This document shows, piece after piece, positions 53,046 to 62,014 of a stretch of DNA of 64,000 bases. The translations under genes were made by a program, and so were the position numbers. Every line of letters begins with the position of its first letter. Within the stretch, counting starts at the first letter, position 1. Origin of the DNA: DATLED01 sp035525495 (lineage in GTDB: Bacteria > Actinomycetota > Acidimicrobiia > Acidimicrobiales > CADCTF01). The stretch covers positions 7,496 to 71,495 of the forward strand of contig DATLED010000062.1 in NCBI GenBank assembly GCA_035525495.1, given 5' to 3'. The notes under the pieces were generated by a model. The model was not told the origin of the DNA, searched no databases, and saw only the letters and a program-made list of their open reading frames with translations.

Positions 53046-53654
53046 TCAGGAGCCGCTGTCCAGGATCGCTTTGGTGAGCATGGCAGTTGCCGACCAACGC
53101 ATGAGCTGGGTTGCGTCCTCGCGGGACATGCCGGCGACGTCGGTCAACCAGACGAGGGCTTCAATGCCGGTCGCGCTTCGGATCGCAATCGCGAGGCGAT
53201 GCACCTCAGCGGCTGACATCCCGGGTTGCAGCGGTGCGAGCGCCTCTTCGATCCACGTGATGGCGCGACCTTGTCGGAGCGCGAGCTGTGAACGCTGTTC
53301 TGGGTCAGCCTCCAAGGAGAGCCGGAGCATCGTGCGCGCCTGGGGCTCTGTCGCGACGACGGTCTTCGTGAGGGCGTCGATCGCGAGCTCGAGCCGGGCG
53401 GTGACGTCATCGGGCGCGTCGTCGGGCAGCAGTGACTCGCGCACGGTTTCGGGGTGTGCGGCGACCAAGAGGGCGCGCTGGCTGGGGAAGTAGCGGTATG
53501 CGGTGGTGCGGGAGATCGAAGCCGCCTCTGCTGCCGCCTCGACGGTCGGCACCGCACCGCCATCGGCGATCAGCTGACGCGCCGCATCGATCAGCGCGTC
53601 GCGGGTCCGACGCTTCTGCGCGACCCGCCCGTTCAGCTCATAACCCGTTGACAT
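53046..53654 (-). CDS. TetR-family transcriptional repressor
   Basis: The 202-residue protein has the TetR N-terminal helix-turn-helix ('TRDALIDAARQLIADGG', then 'AAEAASISRTTAYRYFPSQRALL', ~17-63) and a helical ligand-binding domain. ATG 53654 is chosen; an upstream in-frame ATG at 53675 is also possible. It is divergent from the cupin gene at 53721 with a strong palindrome between them, so it most likely represses the cupin and itself until a ligand binds. Confidence 0.9.
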   Translation of the reverse strand: MSTGYELNGRVAQKRRTRDALIDAARQLIADGGAVPTVEAAAEAASISRTTAYRYFPSQRALLVAAHPETVRESLLPDDAPDDVTARLELAIDALTKTVVATEPQARTMLRLSLEADPEQRSQLALRQGRAITWIEEALAPLQPGMSAAEVHRLAIAIRSATGIEALVWLTDVAGMSREDATQLMRWSATAMLTKAILDSGS

Positions 53655-53680
53655 CACCCAGATGGTACCGTACATTCGTC

Positions 53681-53698
53681 ATGGGACACATGTCCCAT
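53681..53698. promoter_or_regulatory. TetR-type operator palindrome
   Basis: ATGGGACA-CA-TGTCCCAT has 8-bp perfect arms with a two-base spacer, 27 bases from the TetR start and 23 bases before the cupin start. It is the typical size and position of a TetR operator between divergent genes. Confidence 0.75.
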
Positions 53699-53720
53699 AA
53701 CTACGAGAACGGAACCTCGG

Positions 53721-54215
53721 ATGCCTCTGATCCCGATCACCCGCAACGCCGGTGAAGGCGACAAGCAGTCCTTCGCCGGCGGTGGGCTGCACCTGTGGAA
53801 GTTGCTCGCCGAAGAAACCGACGACGCCCTCTTCATGTTCGAAGACCGGATGGTCAAGGACAAGACGACGCCGCTGCACCTGCATCCCGAAGCGCACGAG
53901 ATGACCTATGTCATCGACGGCGAGATCGAGATCCAAGCCGACGGCAACCGCAGCCGCGTTCGCACCGGTGGCATGTCCTTCGTCCCCAAGGGCGTGGCCC
54001 ATGCCTTCGTGGTCGTGTCCGCCGAGGCCCGGCTTCTCGGCATCCAGTCACCTGGCGCTGTCGGCCAGGCCTTCTATCGGGGCGCCAGCGACCCGGCCGT
54101 CGACGATACCGCCGACTACCTCGACCTCGCCCGCCTCCAAGCCACAGCCGCCGCGAACCCGCGCGGCATCACGATTCTCGGGCCGTCGCCCTTCGTCCCG
54201 ACCGCCGCACGCTGA
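53721..54215 (+). CDS. Cupin domain protein (quercetin 2,3-dioxygenase-like)
   Basis: The 164-residue protein has cupin motif 1 'PLHLHPEAHEMTYVIDGEIEI', with two His, Glu and Gly as metal ligands and turn, and motif 2 'FVPKGVAHAFVV' with the third His. It is a single-cupin protein similar to flavonol dioxygenase-like enzymes. It is divergent from the TetR gene and likely its main target. The substrate is unknown. Confidence 0.85.
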   Translation: MPLIPITRNAGEGDKQSFAGGGLHLWKLLAEETDDALFMFEDRMVKDKTTPLHLHPEAHEMTYVIDGEIEIQADGNRSRVRTGGMSFVPKGVAHAFVVVSAEARLLGIQSPGAVGQAFYRGASDPAVDDTADYLDLARLQATAAANPRGITILGPSPFVPTAAR

Positions 54216-54537
54216 GGCCGAGGACGCCCGACGCGCCACGCCGACGGCAGGGCCTCTGACGAGCGCAACCGACCCCGTTCCGAGGCCGGGCCGCCGGGCC
54301 CGACACTTGATCTCATCGAGCGAGCACCCTGTGGCTTCGCTCGTACCGAAGCGGGACTCGCCGTCCCGGCACTCCAGCACGTCCGGATCCATCGGCGGCG
54401 CCGTGACCTGGTGCGACGATCCTGTTATCGAAGATCTCTCTCCAAGCTCATGAGCCCCAGGCGACACCGCATGACCGATCGAGCAACGATGGTCTGGCGG
54501 GACGCGTGATCGGATCATCTCGGCCGCAGCGGCGGGT
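54216..54537. other. Gene-free stretch in element 2
   Basis: 322 bases between two convergent cupin genes. No convincing coding frame, repeat or clear terminator hairpin was found by eye. Confidence 0.5.
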
Positions 54538-55110
54538 TCACGACCCTGTGGCGCCGGGTGGGGTCGTCTCGGACCGGGCAGCGACGTCGGCCGCCGCGAG
54601 GACCTGCTTGAGGTGCTCGACGTCGAAGGGCTGTTCGGTAAGGGTGTCGGCGTCCCACTCGCTGCGCGGCGTGCCGAAGAAGTCGCCGCCGTACACGTGG
54701 AGCGCGGCGGTGTAGGTCCGCCGGGGGTTGACGACGCTGTGGATCACGTCGGGACCAAGGAGCACCACGTCACCGGCTTCGAGCTCCTTGCCGCCGGAAC
54801 GGACGATGCCGGTCGTGGCACGACGGTAGAAGCAGTTGTCCTCGCGCCCGCCGTAGATCCCGTTGACCGCCCACATCCGATGGTCGTGAGGGAAGAGCGA
54901 GACCCGTGGCGGCCAGACGATCTGCAGGACCGTGAGGTCCTCGGCGCGGTGCAGCGGCACGATCCCGCCCTTGTCGGGAACGCCGAGCGCGTCCTCGACC
55001 GACGACCGATCGGAAAGGGCCCGATCGAGCACCTCCTTCACGGCCACGGCGGGCTGGTGCTCGAGCAGCGCCGCTCGGCAATCGGACACGAACTCCTCGA
55101 GGACGAACAT
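54538..55110 (-). CDS. Double-stranded beta-helix metal enzyme (cysteine dioxygenase-like cupin, COG5553 type)
   Basis: The 190-residue protein has the pattern of predicted metal-dependent cupins: 'PRVSLFPHDHRMWAVNGIYGGREDNCFYRR' region with two His (~72-74), a Glu-x-Asn, and a third His in 'LLGPDVIHSVVN'. Proteins of this group are related to cysteine dioxygenase; substrates are not established. GGGAGG lies eight bases before ATG 55110; a GTG at 55119 is possible but would overlap that site. It is divergent from the glycosyltransferase and not in the TetR operon. Confidence 0.8.
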   Translation of the reverse strand: MFVLEEFVSDCRAALLEHQPAVAVKEVLDRALSDRSSVEDALGVPDKGGIVPLHRAEDLTVLQIVWPPRVSLFPHDHRMWAVNGIYGGREDNCFYRRATTGIVRSGGKELEAGDVVLLGPDVIHSVVNPRRTYTAALHVYGGDFFGTPRSEWDADTLTEQPFDVEHLKQVLAAADVAARSETTPPGATGS

Positions 55111-55389
55111 GTCTGCCACCTCCCAACTCCCGAGACGATACAGCGACGTCACCGTGGCAGACAGGAAGCCCTGTCGGCCCCCGGTGTCGCCTGCCGTGGA
55201 CATGGGCGACCTCAGGCCCGCCGAGCGGCTTCGCAACGTGGGAGCCCGGCGACTGCCAACGTCGGCTGGCATCGCCGCGGTGGCGAACCGGCGCGCGATG
55301 GCACCTCGTTCTCCGTGCTTCGAACGAGGGAGGGCGTGTCGTTCGGGTCAGCGTCTCCGTCCGTCAGCGCGCCGCAGACCAATACTGGG

Positions 55390-56565
55390 GTGGTGCGTGT
55401 GCTCTTCAGCTCCTCATCGGGTGTCGGCCACGTCCAACCGATGCTGCCGCTCGCGCTGGGGATGCGGGCGAGGGGGCACGAGGTTCGGTGGGTAACGGCC
55501 GAGGACGGTTGCCACTGGGTGCGGGGTAGCGGCATCGACGCTGCGGCGGCGGGACCGACGACGCGGGAACGCATGGCGGAATACGAGCGGAGATGGCCGG
55601 CGTACGCCGCCCTCCGCGGGGAGGCGCGAGCGGAGATGATGTTCCCGCGCCTCTTTGGCGACGTCGCCGCCCATGCGATGTTCCGACCACTCCTCGACAT
55701 CGCCCGCCGTTGGCAGCCGGAGCTCATCGTCTCCGAGGCTGCCGACTTCGCATCGCCGGTGGTGGCAGCGGCGATGGGCGTGCCCCAGGTGACGCACGGC
55801 TTCGGCCTGGTCGTGCCCCGCCACCGGGTCGAGCTGGCGGGGGAGATGGCTGGGCCCCTCTGGCGGGAGGTGGGGCTGGAGCCCCGCCCCTTCGGCGGCG
55901 TCTATGACCACCTGTACGTCGACATCTACCCGCCGTCGATGCAGCCGGACGATCTCAGCTACATCGATCACGTCACTCGACGGCGTCCGGGGTCGCTGAC
56001 GGACGGGCACCTCCCGATCGATGCTGCCGTCTGCGACCTGATCGCTTCCGATCAGCGTCTGGTCTACGTGACCTTCGGGACGGTGTTCAACCGCACGCCG
56101 ACCTTCGCCGCAGCTGTCGATGCGTTGCGGTCGTTCGAGGACATCGGCGCGATCGTCACCGTCGGCCCCGACGGTGACGTCGATGCGTTCGGGGCGATGC
56201 CCGACCATGTGGTGGTCGCTCGCTACGTGTCGCAGGACGACGTGTTTCCGCATGCGTCCGCAGTCGTCTCCCATGCCGGTTCGGGAACGCTGTTGGGCGC
56301 CCTCGGCCACGGCGTTCCCCAGCTGTGCCTGCCGCAGGCAGCGGATCAGTTCCGCAACGCGGACGCCTGCGCGATGGCCGGAGCCGGGATCGTGCTCAAG
56401 GACGAGGGGGTGGGGGCGGAAGCCGTTGCTCTAGCGCTGCTCCAGGTGCTCCGTGACGTGAAGTACCGGGACGCCGCAGTACGGGTCTCTGAGGAGATCG
56501 CGTCGATGCCCGCCGTCGACGATGTGGTGACCGAGCTCGAGGGTTCGATCGAGAAGACCGGCTGA
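55390..56565 (+). CDS. Glycosyltransferase of the UGT/MGT (GT1) family
   Basis: The 391-residue protein has the GT-B fold: N-terminal 'VLFSSSSGVGHVQPMLPLALGMRARGHEVRWVT' with the acceptor-side His, and C-terminal nucleotide-sugar signature 'HAGSGTLLGALGHGVPQLCLP' then 'ADQFRNA' (~305-340). This is the macrolide/antibiotic glycosyltransferase type, which adds sugars to small hydrophobic acceptors. GTG 55390 or 55393 is the start. In this cargo it might modify a drug or a natural product together with the methyltransferase, which is speculative. Confidence 0.87.
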   Translation: MVRVLFSSSSGVGHVQPMLPLALGMRARGHEVRWVTAEDGCHWVRGSGIDAAAAGPTTRERMAEYERRWPAYAALRGEARAEMMFPRLFGDVAAHAMFRPLLDIARRWQPELIVSEAADFASPVVAAAMGVPQVTHGFGLVVPRHRVELAGEMAGPLWREVGLEPRPFGGVYDHLYVDIYPPSMQPDDLSYIDHVTRRRPGSLTDGHLPIDAAVCDLIASDQRLVYVTFGTVFNRTPTFAAAVDALRSFEDIGAIVTVGPDGDVDAFGAMPDHVVVARYVSQDDVFPHASAVVSHAGSGTLLGALGHGVPQLCLPQAADQFRNADACAMAGAGIVLKDEGVGAEAVALALLQVLRDVKYRDAAVRVSEEIASMPAVDDVVTELEGSIEKTG

Positions 56566-56986
56566 TCCTTCGGGTCGCGTGCGCTTCGAGCTGCGGGCTT
56601 TCGGTTCGAGCCGACCGGCCGCACCCCGCGTCACTTCACCGTGGCGTTCGACCCGACCCTCGAGGGCGCACAGCATCTCACCTTGTTCGAGCATCGGGGC
56701 TGGCGAACCGGACCATGGGGTCTGGAGACGGGGTGCCGGGGTGAACAGCGATCTTCCGCCGCGACTCCCAAGACGACGACGGCCCGGCTGGTCCACGCTC
56801 GGCGACGCTCATGATCCCGATCGGACGCTCGGGACCGACGCTCCTCGCTGGCGATCCCACGGGCAAACCGGCGTCCGGATCGTCTCCGTCGACGACGATG
56901 GCGGCGTCTGTCAAGGGACATCCACTTCGCCTCGTCCACAGGTCGAGAACGAACGCCACTTCTCGGGCGGACGATGCGTAAGCCGC

Positions 56987-57007
56987 TTGTCAACGCGCTT
57001 GTCAACG
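56987..57007. repeat. Integrase arm-type repeats, right end of element 2
   Basis: TTGTCAACG at 56987 and 56999, 12 bases apart, then CAGCACCGA, ending 131 bases before attachment core 3. The same repeat unit lies at the left end of element 2, and the distance to the core resembles that of the element 1 right arm. Confidence 0.7.
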
Positions 57008-57138
57008 CAGCACCGACCTCTCGATGCTCATGAGCGCCGACGAAAGCTCCCGCCGATGAGCCGAAATCGCCCGCTGACCTGGGCAGACGTGCAACCACTG
57101 CAGACGAGCCCACACCACCGCTCATCGGGTTCTGTTCG

Positions 57139-57183
57139 CTCATAACCCGAAGGTCGCGGGTTCAAATCCCGCCCCCGCCACCA
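57139..57183 (+). repeat. Attachment core 3 (junction of elements 2 and 3)
   Basis: The third 45-base copy of the tRNA-fMet 3' part, with T stem GCGGG/CCCGC. It again starts at CTCATAA and ends CCACCA, with no 5' tRNA half. It ends element 2 and begins element 3. Confidence 0.9.
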
Positions 57184-57196
57184 TCGTCCCAGGTCA

Positions 57197-57227
57197 GAGG
57201 CCCTTTCCGGGAAGCGGAGAGGGCCTC
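57197..57227 (+). terminator. Hairpin after attachment core 3
   Basis: GAGGCCCTTTCCG and CGGAGAGGGCCTC form a 13-bp stem with one G-T wobble and a five-base loop, 13 bases after CCA, then GTCTGGTTCT. It is a diverged copy of the hairpin after core 2. Confidence 0.65.
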
Positions 57228-57247
57228 GTCTGGTTCTCGGGGCCGTC

Positions 57248-57267
57248 TTGTCAACGGATGTCAACGG
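57248..57267. repeat. Integrase arm-type repeats, left end of element 3
   Basis: TTGTCAACGG (57248) and ATGTCAACGG (57258), ten bases apart, at the same distance from core 3 as the element 2 repeats are from core 2. Elements 2 and 3 therefore appear to use the same or a closely related integrase. Confidence 0.65.
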
Positions 57268-57484
57268 ATCGGCGCGCCGAGCCCTTGTTCTGCGGCCCCC
57301 GTGGCGGTTCTTCGGGTTCGCTGCCCGCTGGCCTGCCGTGCGAGCAGGCCGGATGCCGTGCCGGTGCCGCCCACCGATCGGCGCGCCGATCTGGTCACGC
57401 AGGCTGCGGTCAGCGGGCTGGCATTGTCAGGGGATCGAGACCGCACCGCCGTCAACCGGGTCGCCGCCGGAGGAGAGGTCGTGG

Positions 57485-58708
57485 TTGTCGCGCGGCGTGC
57501 TTGGGATCGGCGGCGCGAGCTTCCTGGCTGATGTCGGGCACGAGGTGCCGACAGCGCTGTTGCCGTCGCTGCTCACGGGCACGTTGGGCGCGCCGGCGTC
57601 GGCGCTGGGGTTGATCGAGGGCGTGTCGGACGCGCTGTCCGGCGTGGCGCGGTTCGCTGGTGGCGCGCTGGCAGACGATCCGCAGCGACGTCGGGCGGTG
57701 GCGGTGAGCGGCTACTCGTCGACCGCGGTGCTGTCGTCCGCGATCGGCGTAGCAGCGGCGCCGTGGCAGGCCGGGTTGCTGCGGGCGGGTGCGTGGACGG
57801 CTCGCGGGCTGCGGGTCCCGGCGCGGAATGCGCTGCTGGCGGACGTGACGTCGCCGGAGGTGTACGGGCGCGCCTACGGCTTCGAGCGGGCGATGGACAA
57901 CCTCGGTGCGATCGTCGGCCCGCTGCTCGCGTTGGTGCTGGTCGGCGTGGTCGGGACGCGCACGGCGATCGGCTTGTCGGTGATCCCGGGTCTGTTGGCG
58001 GCGGGGGCGATCGTCTACGCCATCGGGCAGACCGAACGTCCGGCCCGCCGGGAGCGGGCGCCGCTGCGGATGCGGGTGCGGCCGGTTCTGGCCGGCCGGC
58101 TGGGACGGGTGCTGGCCGGGGCGTCGGCGTTCGAGGTGGGGAACTGCGCGGCGACGCTGCTGATCCTGCGAGCGACCGAGTTGTTCGCCGTCGATCACGG
58201 CCGTGACAAGGCGACGCAGCTCGCGCTCGTCTTGTACATCGGGTACAACGTCGCCGCGACGGTGACGAGTTTGCTTGCCGGCCGGTGGAGCGACCGGCAC
58301 GGCGCGATGTGGGTCCTCCTTGGCGGCGCGGTCGCGTTCGTCGGCGCCTACGTCTGGTTTGCCGCCGGGCCGGCAGGGGCTGCTGCGCTGGCGCCGGCGT
58401 TCGTGCTGGCCGGCGTCGGGATCGGCTGCGCAGAGACGGCGGAGCACGCCGCGGTCGCCGACCTCGCGCCACCGGACCTGCGCGGGTCGGCGTTCGGGTT
58501 TCTGGCCGCTGTGCAGAGTGCCGGCAACCTCATCGCGTCGTTGGTGGCTGGCGTGTTGTGGACGGCCATGTCGCCGGCGGCGGCGTTTGTGTTCCTCTCC
58601 ACGGCGATGACTGTCGCCGTGGTCCTGCTCGCGGTGGCTGCCCGTGGCGCCGGCTCACCTCCCAGCGTGCGGGCTGCCGTTGGGCCGGCGGCCGACACGT
58701 CGGCGTGA
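57485..58708 (+). CDS. MFS transporter (12-TM, multidrug-type)
   Basis: The ~407-residue protein has about 12 hydrophobic helices, with the MFS A-like loop after helix 2 ('GGALADDPQRRRAVAVSG') and the second-half copy ('LLAGRWSDRHGAMWVLLGG'). 'GASFLADVGHEVPTALLPSLL' is typical of a group of putative drug/metabolite exporters. TTG 57485 is preferred because GGAGGAGAGG is just upstream; GTG 57497 is an alternative. Substrate unknown. It is the first gene of element 3. Confidence 0.82.
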   Translation: MSRGVLGIGGASFLADVGHEVPTALLPSLLTGTLGAPASALGLIEGVSDALSGVARFAGGALADDPQRRRAVAVSGYSSTAVLSSAIGVAAAPWQAGLLRAGAWTARGLRVPARNALLADVTSPEVYGRAYGFERAMDNLGAIVGPLLALVLVGVVGTRTAIGLSVIPGLLAAGAIVYAIGQTERPARRERAPLRMRVRPVLAGRLGRVLAGASAFEVGNCAATLLILRATELFAVDHGRDKATQLALVLYIGYNVAATVTSLLAGRWSDRHGAMWVLLGGAVAFVGAYVWFAAGPAGAAALAPAFVLAGVGIGCAETAEHAAVADLAPPDLRGSAFGFLAAVQSAGNLIASLVAGVLWTAMSPAAAFVFLSTAMTVAVVLLAVAARGAGSPPSVRAAVGPAADTSA

Positions 58709-58767
58709 CCGCTCCTCGGGCGAGCGCGTCGGCCAGACGACCTGGGTCGCCGAAGTGGGGCCCTGTC

Positions 58768-59430
58768 GTGACCGGGTGGACCGAGCAGCATCCGGCTGTC
58801 CTCGACCAGCTCGACCGCTTCGGCGAGTTCCACGCTGATGGGCGGCGGGTGTCGAAGGTGTTCCGCCCGGTCTTCGGCTGGATGCGACGGCAGATGGCCG
58901 AGCGCGTCGAGGACGCGTCGGGCCGGCCGCTGATCTGGTTGATCGTGTCAGCTGACCTGGACCGTCGATCTGTGTGCGATTGGCGGTGCGCCCAGCGCGG
59001 CCGCTCGCTGTGCGGGAAGATGCACATCTCGCCGGGGAAGGTCTGGCTGCGCGTGTCGATTCCAGCGACGCGGCTGCTGTTGTCGGACTTCGCCTGGTGG
59101 GGCGATCGGGTCCTGTCCTACGGATACGTGCCGTTGGATGATGCCGACGACGCGCGCTGGCAGCGTCGCGTTCGACGCGAGCTCGGCCTGCCGGCGACGG
59201 TTCCGATCCCGTGGGGCCTCGCTGGCGTGTCCGACGAAAGGCGACGGGCGGCGATTGCAAACTGGCCGCGGATCTTCGATGTCGACGTGACGGGCGAACG
59301 CACCGTCCAGGCCACCGTGGAGCACCTCTTCGTCGATGACGTCGTGGACAAGCTGCAGGGTCCGGCGATCGACGACGTCCCGCGGGAGTACCGCCACATG
59401 TTCTCGACCTACCTGCGAGCGCAGGGCTGA
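58768..59430 (+). CDS. DUF3841-like protein, 220 aa
   Basis: The protein matches the general pattern of DUF3841: an N-terminal 'WTEQHPAVLDQLDRFGEF', then 'VFGWMRRQMAERV', 'PLIWLIVSADLD', and 'ATRLLLSDFAWWGDRVLSYG' in the middle. DUF3841 is an uncharacterised family. GTG 58768 is the most likely start. The stop is followed directly by the decayed LuxR-type gene with no intergenic space, which marks a recombination or deletion junction. Confidence 0.65.
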   Translation: MTGWTEQHPAVLDQLDRFGEFHADGRRVSKVFRPVFGWMRRQMAERVEDASGRPLIWLIVSADLDRRSVCDWRCAQRGRSLCGKMHISPGKVWLRVSIPATRLLLSDFAWWGDRVLSYGYVPLDDADDARWQRRVRRELGLPATVPIPWGLAGVSDERRRAAIANWPRIFDVDVTGERTVQATVEHLFVDDVVDKLQGPAIDDVPREYRHMFSTYLRAQG

Positions 59431-61868
59431 TAAGGCACCGACGAGCTCATCGTGCGGACGATCGGCACCAGCCGCGCGCTGGTCGTGCTCGACAACTGCG
59501 AGCACCTCATCGAGGCGTGCGCGGCGATGGCGGAGCTGCTCCTGCGCCGGTGCCCGGGTGTCACGGTCGTCGCCACCAGCCGGGAGCCGCTCGGTCCCCC
59601 GGGGAGGTGACGTTCCGCGTGCCCTCGCTCGCCTACCCGAAGGCGGCCGACGCGACTGCCGAGGAGCTCGCCGCGTTCGACGCCGTGCAACTGTTCGTCG
59701 AGCGGGCCCGACGGGCGCGACCGTCCTTCGCCGTGACCGACGCCAATGCCGGTGAGGTGCTCGAGATCTGCAAGCGCCTCGAGGGCATCCCTCTCGCCCT
59801 CGAACTGGCGGCGGCGCGCCTGCGGGTGGTGAGCGCAGCCCAGATCCGCGACGGCCTCCACGACCGGTTCCGCCTGCTCACGGGTGGCGCGCGCACCGCT
59901 GTCCCTCGCCAGCAGACGCTCCAGGCCTCGGTCGACTGGAGCTACGGGCTGCTCTCCGACCGTGAGCGCCGCGTACTCGACCGGCTGTCGGTCTTCTCGG
60001 GAGGCTTCACGATGGCCGGAGCCGAGGCTGTCTGCTCCGACGGCGAGCTAGACGAGGATGCCCTCGACCTCGTCCTGGGGCTCGTGGACAAGTCACTCGT
60101 GGTCGCGGAGGACGAAGCCGAAAGCCGCTTCACCCTGCTCGAGACCGTTCGGCAGTACGCGGCGGCGCGCCTGGCCGACGCCGGCGGCTCGGAGGCCGTG
60201 CGGCGCCGTCACTACGACCACTGCGTCGAGCTCTGCCGCAACCAACCCTCACATGGCGACACGGACGCCAGCTATCGGACCGCCATCAACGCCGACTACG
60301 ACAACCTCCGGCGAGCCCTCCAGTGGGCGTCCGAGCAGGAGCATCCTGCGCTGCTCGGCAGGCTGGCGACGCGGCTCTACCTGTTCTGGTCGACCGGCTG
60401 GAAGATGCGCGACGGCGTCGCGTGGTTCGAGCTGGTGGTGGAGCGCGAGGCTGACCTCGCGCGTCGCTCGAGCGCCCTCAGCCGGCTGGCGCAGCTGCAC
60501 TCGCTGATCGGGGACTCGGCGCGGGCGGAGGAGCTGCAGGCCGAGGCCCTCGAGATCCTCGACACGACGGGCGACCGCCGTGCCTCGCTCTGGGCGAAGC
60601 TCAATAGGCCGAGCGTCATACAGGACCCGAAGCTCCTCGACGAGATCATCGAGGAGGCGGGCGACCTCGGCGACCGCCAGGCGCAGGCGTTCGCGATGTT
60701 CTACCGAGGCTTCGGCTCGCTCGGGTACGGCCCGCTGGACCCGACGTTCCTCGTGCGAGCGAGGGACCTCGCTCGCCAGGAGCATCTGGCCTGGGTCGAG
60801 CGGCTCGCCAACGGTGGCCTGGCGCTGACGCAGTTTGCGATGGGGGACGTGGCCGACGCCTTGCCGGCGCTCGAGGCTTCGGCCGCCGAGCTCTCTGCGG
60901 CAGGCGAGGGCACCATGCTCGGCAACGTCCTCGCCGTCCTCGCCCTGGTCGAGGAACAGACCGGCGACTCGCTCGCCGCCGACGAGACCCTCCGCCAGTT
61001 GTCGGCATTCGGTGACGAGGTCAACGCCAGCGGTGCGTCGATGCGGTCGTTCGCGGGCCGCGCCTTTATCGCCTCCTGCCGCCAGGACTGGGACGAGGCG
61101 ATCCGGTTGTTGACGGGGGCCGTGTCGTTCGGTTCAGGCGCCCTCCGGCACACGAGTTTGGTGTTGCTGGCGCTCACGGAGGGCGTCGCGGGACGTCCTG
61201 AGAGCGCCCTCGCCCACCTTCATGAGGCGAGTCGGAGCCGACCTCCCGATGGTTTGTTCGACCCGCTCGCCGGCATTCCGTTCAAGTGCGCGGAGGGCTA
61301 CGCCCTCCTGGGTGCCGGCGACCCCTCCGGCGCCTTGGACCACGCTCAAGTCGCGTTGGACCTGCTCGCCGCCCGTCCCCTGCCCGCACACGCCCGGCAG
61401 GCCATCCTCACCCTCGTGGCCGAGTGCCATCGACAGCTCGGGCATGCCGAGGAGGCCATCCGGCTCCTCGCCGGTGTCGACGCCTACACGCAGTCGGTCG
61501 GCATGGTGACCAAGCACCCCATGATGAGGACCGAGGCCCTAGAGGTCGACGTGGACGAAGGCGGGCTCGATCCGGCGAGGATCGAGACGCTTCGGGCCGA
61601 AGGCCAGGCGATGTCGTTCGACGAGCTCGTCGCGTACGCGATGCGGGGTCGCGGTGAGCGGCGACGACCGTCGACCGGCTGGGCGGCGTTGACGCCGACC
61701 GAGCGACAAGTGGCCGACCTCGTAGCCGAGGGCCTGGCCAACAAGGAGGTCGCCGCCCGACTCTTCATGTCCGTGGCGACCGTGAAGACGCACCTGACCC
61801 ACGTCTACGCCAAGCTCGGCCTCACCACACGCGCGCAGCTCGCCGCAGCATCCACGAAGCGCGACTGA
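59431..61868 (+). pseudogene. 5'-truncated, frameshifted LuxR-family ATPase regulator
   Basis: The C-terminal end has a LuxR helix-turn-helix ('LTPTERQVADLVAEGLANKEVAARLF', then 'VKTHLTHVYAKLG'), and the middle holds the NB-ARC/TPR-like parts of large regulators ('IPLALELAAARLR', 'LFVERARRARPSF', 'LDRLSVFSGGF'). The N-terminal domain and Walker A are missing: the frame begins just after the DUF3841 stop, at 'TIGTSRALVVLDNCEHLIEA' (Walker B). At ~59598-59606 a CCCCCGGGG run shifts the frame before 'GEVTFRVPSLAYP'. From there ~750 codons are intact. A short product from an internal start is possible, but the gene looks dead. Confidence 0.75.
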
Positions 61869-61889
61869 TCCGCTGGGTCCGTCGATTTT

Positions 61890-61904
61890 CGATTGCGGCA
61901 ATCG
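61890..61904. terminator. Short palindrome between convergent genes
   Basis: CGATTGC-G-GCAATCG, a 7-bp palindrome with one central base, 22 bases after the LuxR-type stop and ~110 bases before the end of the convergent recombinase. It is probably a weak terminator. Confidence 0.35.
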
Positions 61905-62014
61905 CGACCGACCGAGCGCCCCGGAAGGGCCGTGTGGAGGCTATGGAGGTCAGGAGGTTGGCTGTCCCCGAACGACAGCAGCGCGGGGCCGCATAGCCAT
62001 CCGGCGGGTTGTCA

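Larger units (their letters stand above)
51552..57183. mobile_element. Integrated element 2: small cargo element without recombinase
   Basis: About 5.6 kb between cores 2 and 3, with TTGTCAACG arm repeats at both inner ends (51661 and 56987). It carries only cargo: methyltransferase, TetR regulator, two cupins and a glycosyltransferase. No integrase or transfer gene is present, so it would depend on an integrase from elsewhere, like a cis-mobilizable element. Confidence 0.75.
56566..57484. other. Gene-free junction between elements 2 and 3
   Basis: About 920 bases with no coding frame I can support. It holds the right arm repeats of element 2, attachment core 3, its hairpin and the left arm repeats of element 3. 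The part from 56566 to 56980 shows no remnant of a recombinase or any other recognised gene. Confidence 0.65.

Noticed and set aside
54216..54537. Small frames in the gap between the two cupin genes
   Set aside because: They have shadow-like composition, no ribosome sites, and extend from the coding frames of neighbours.
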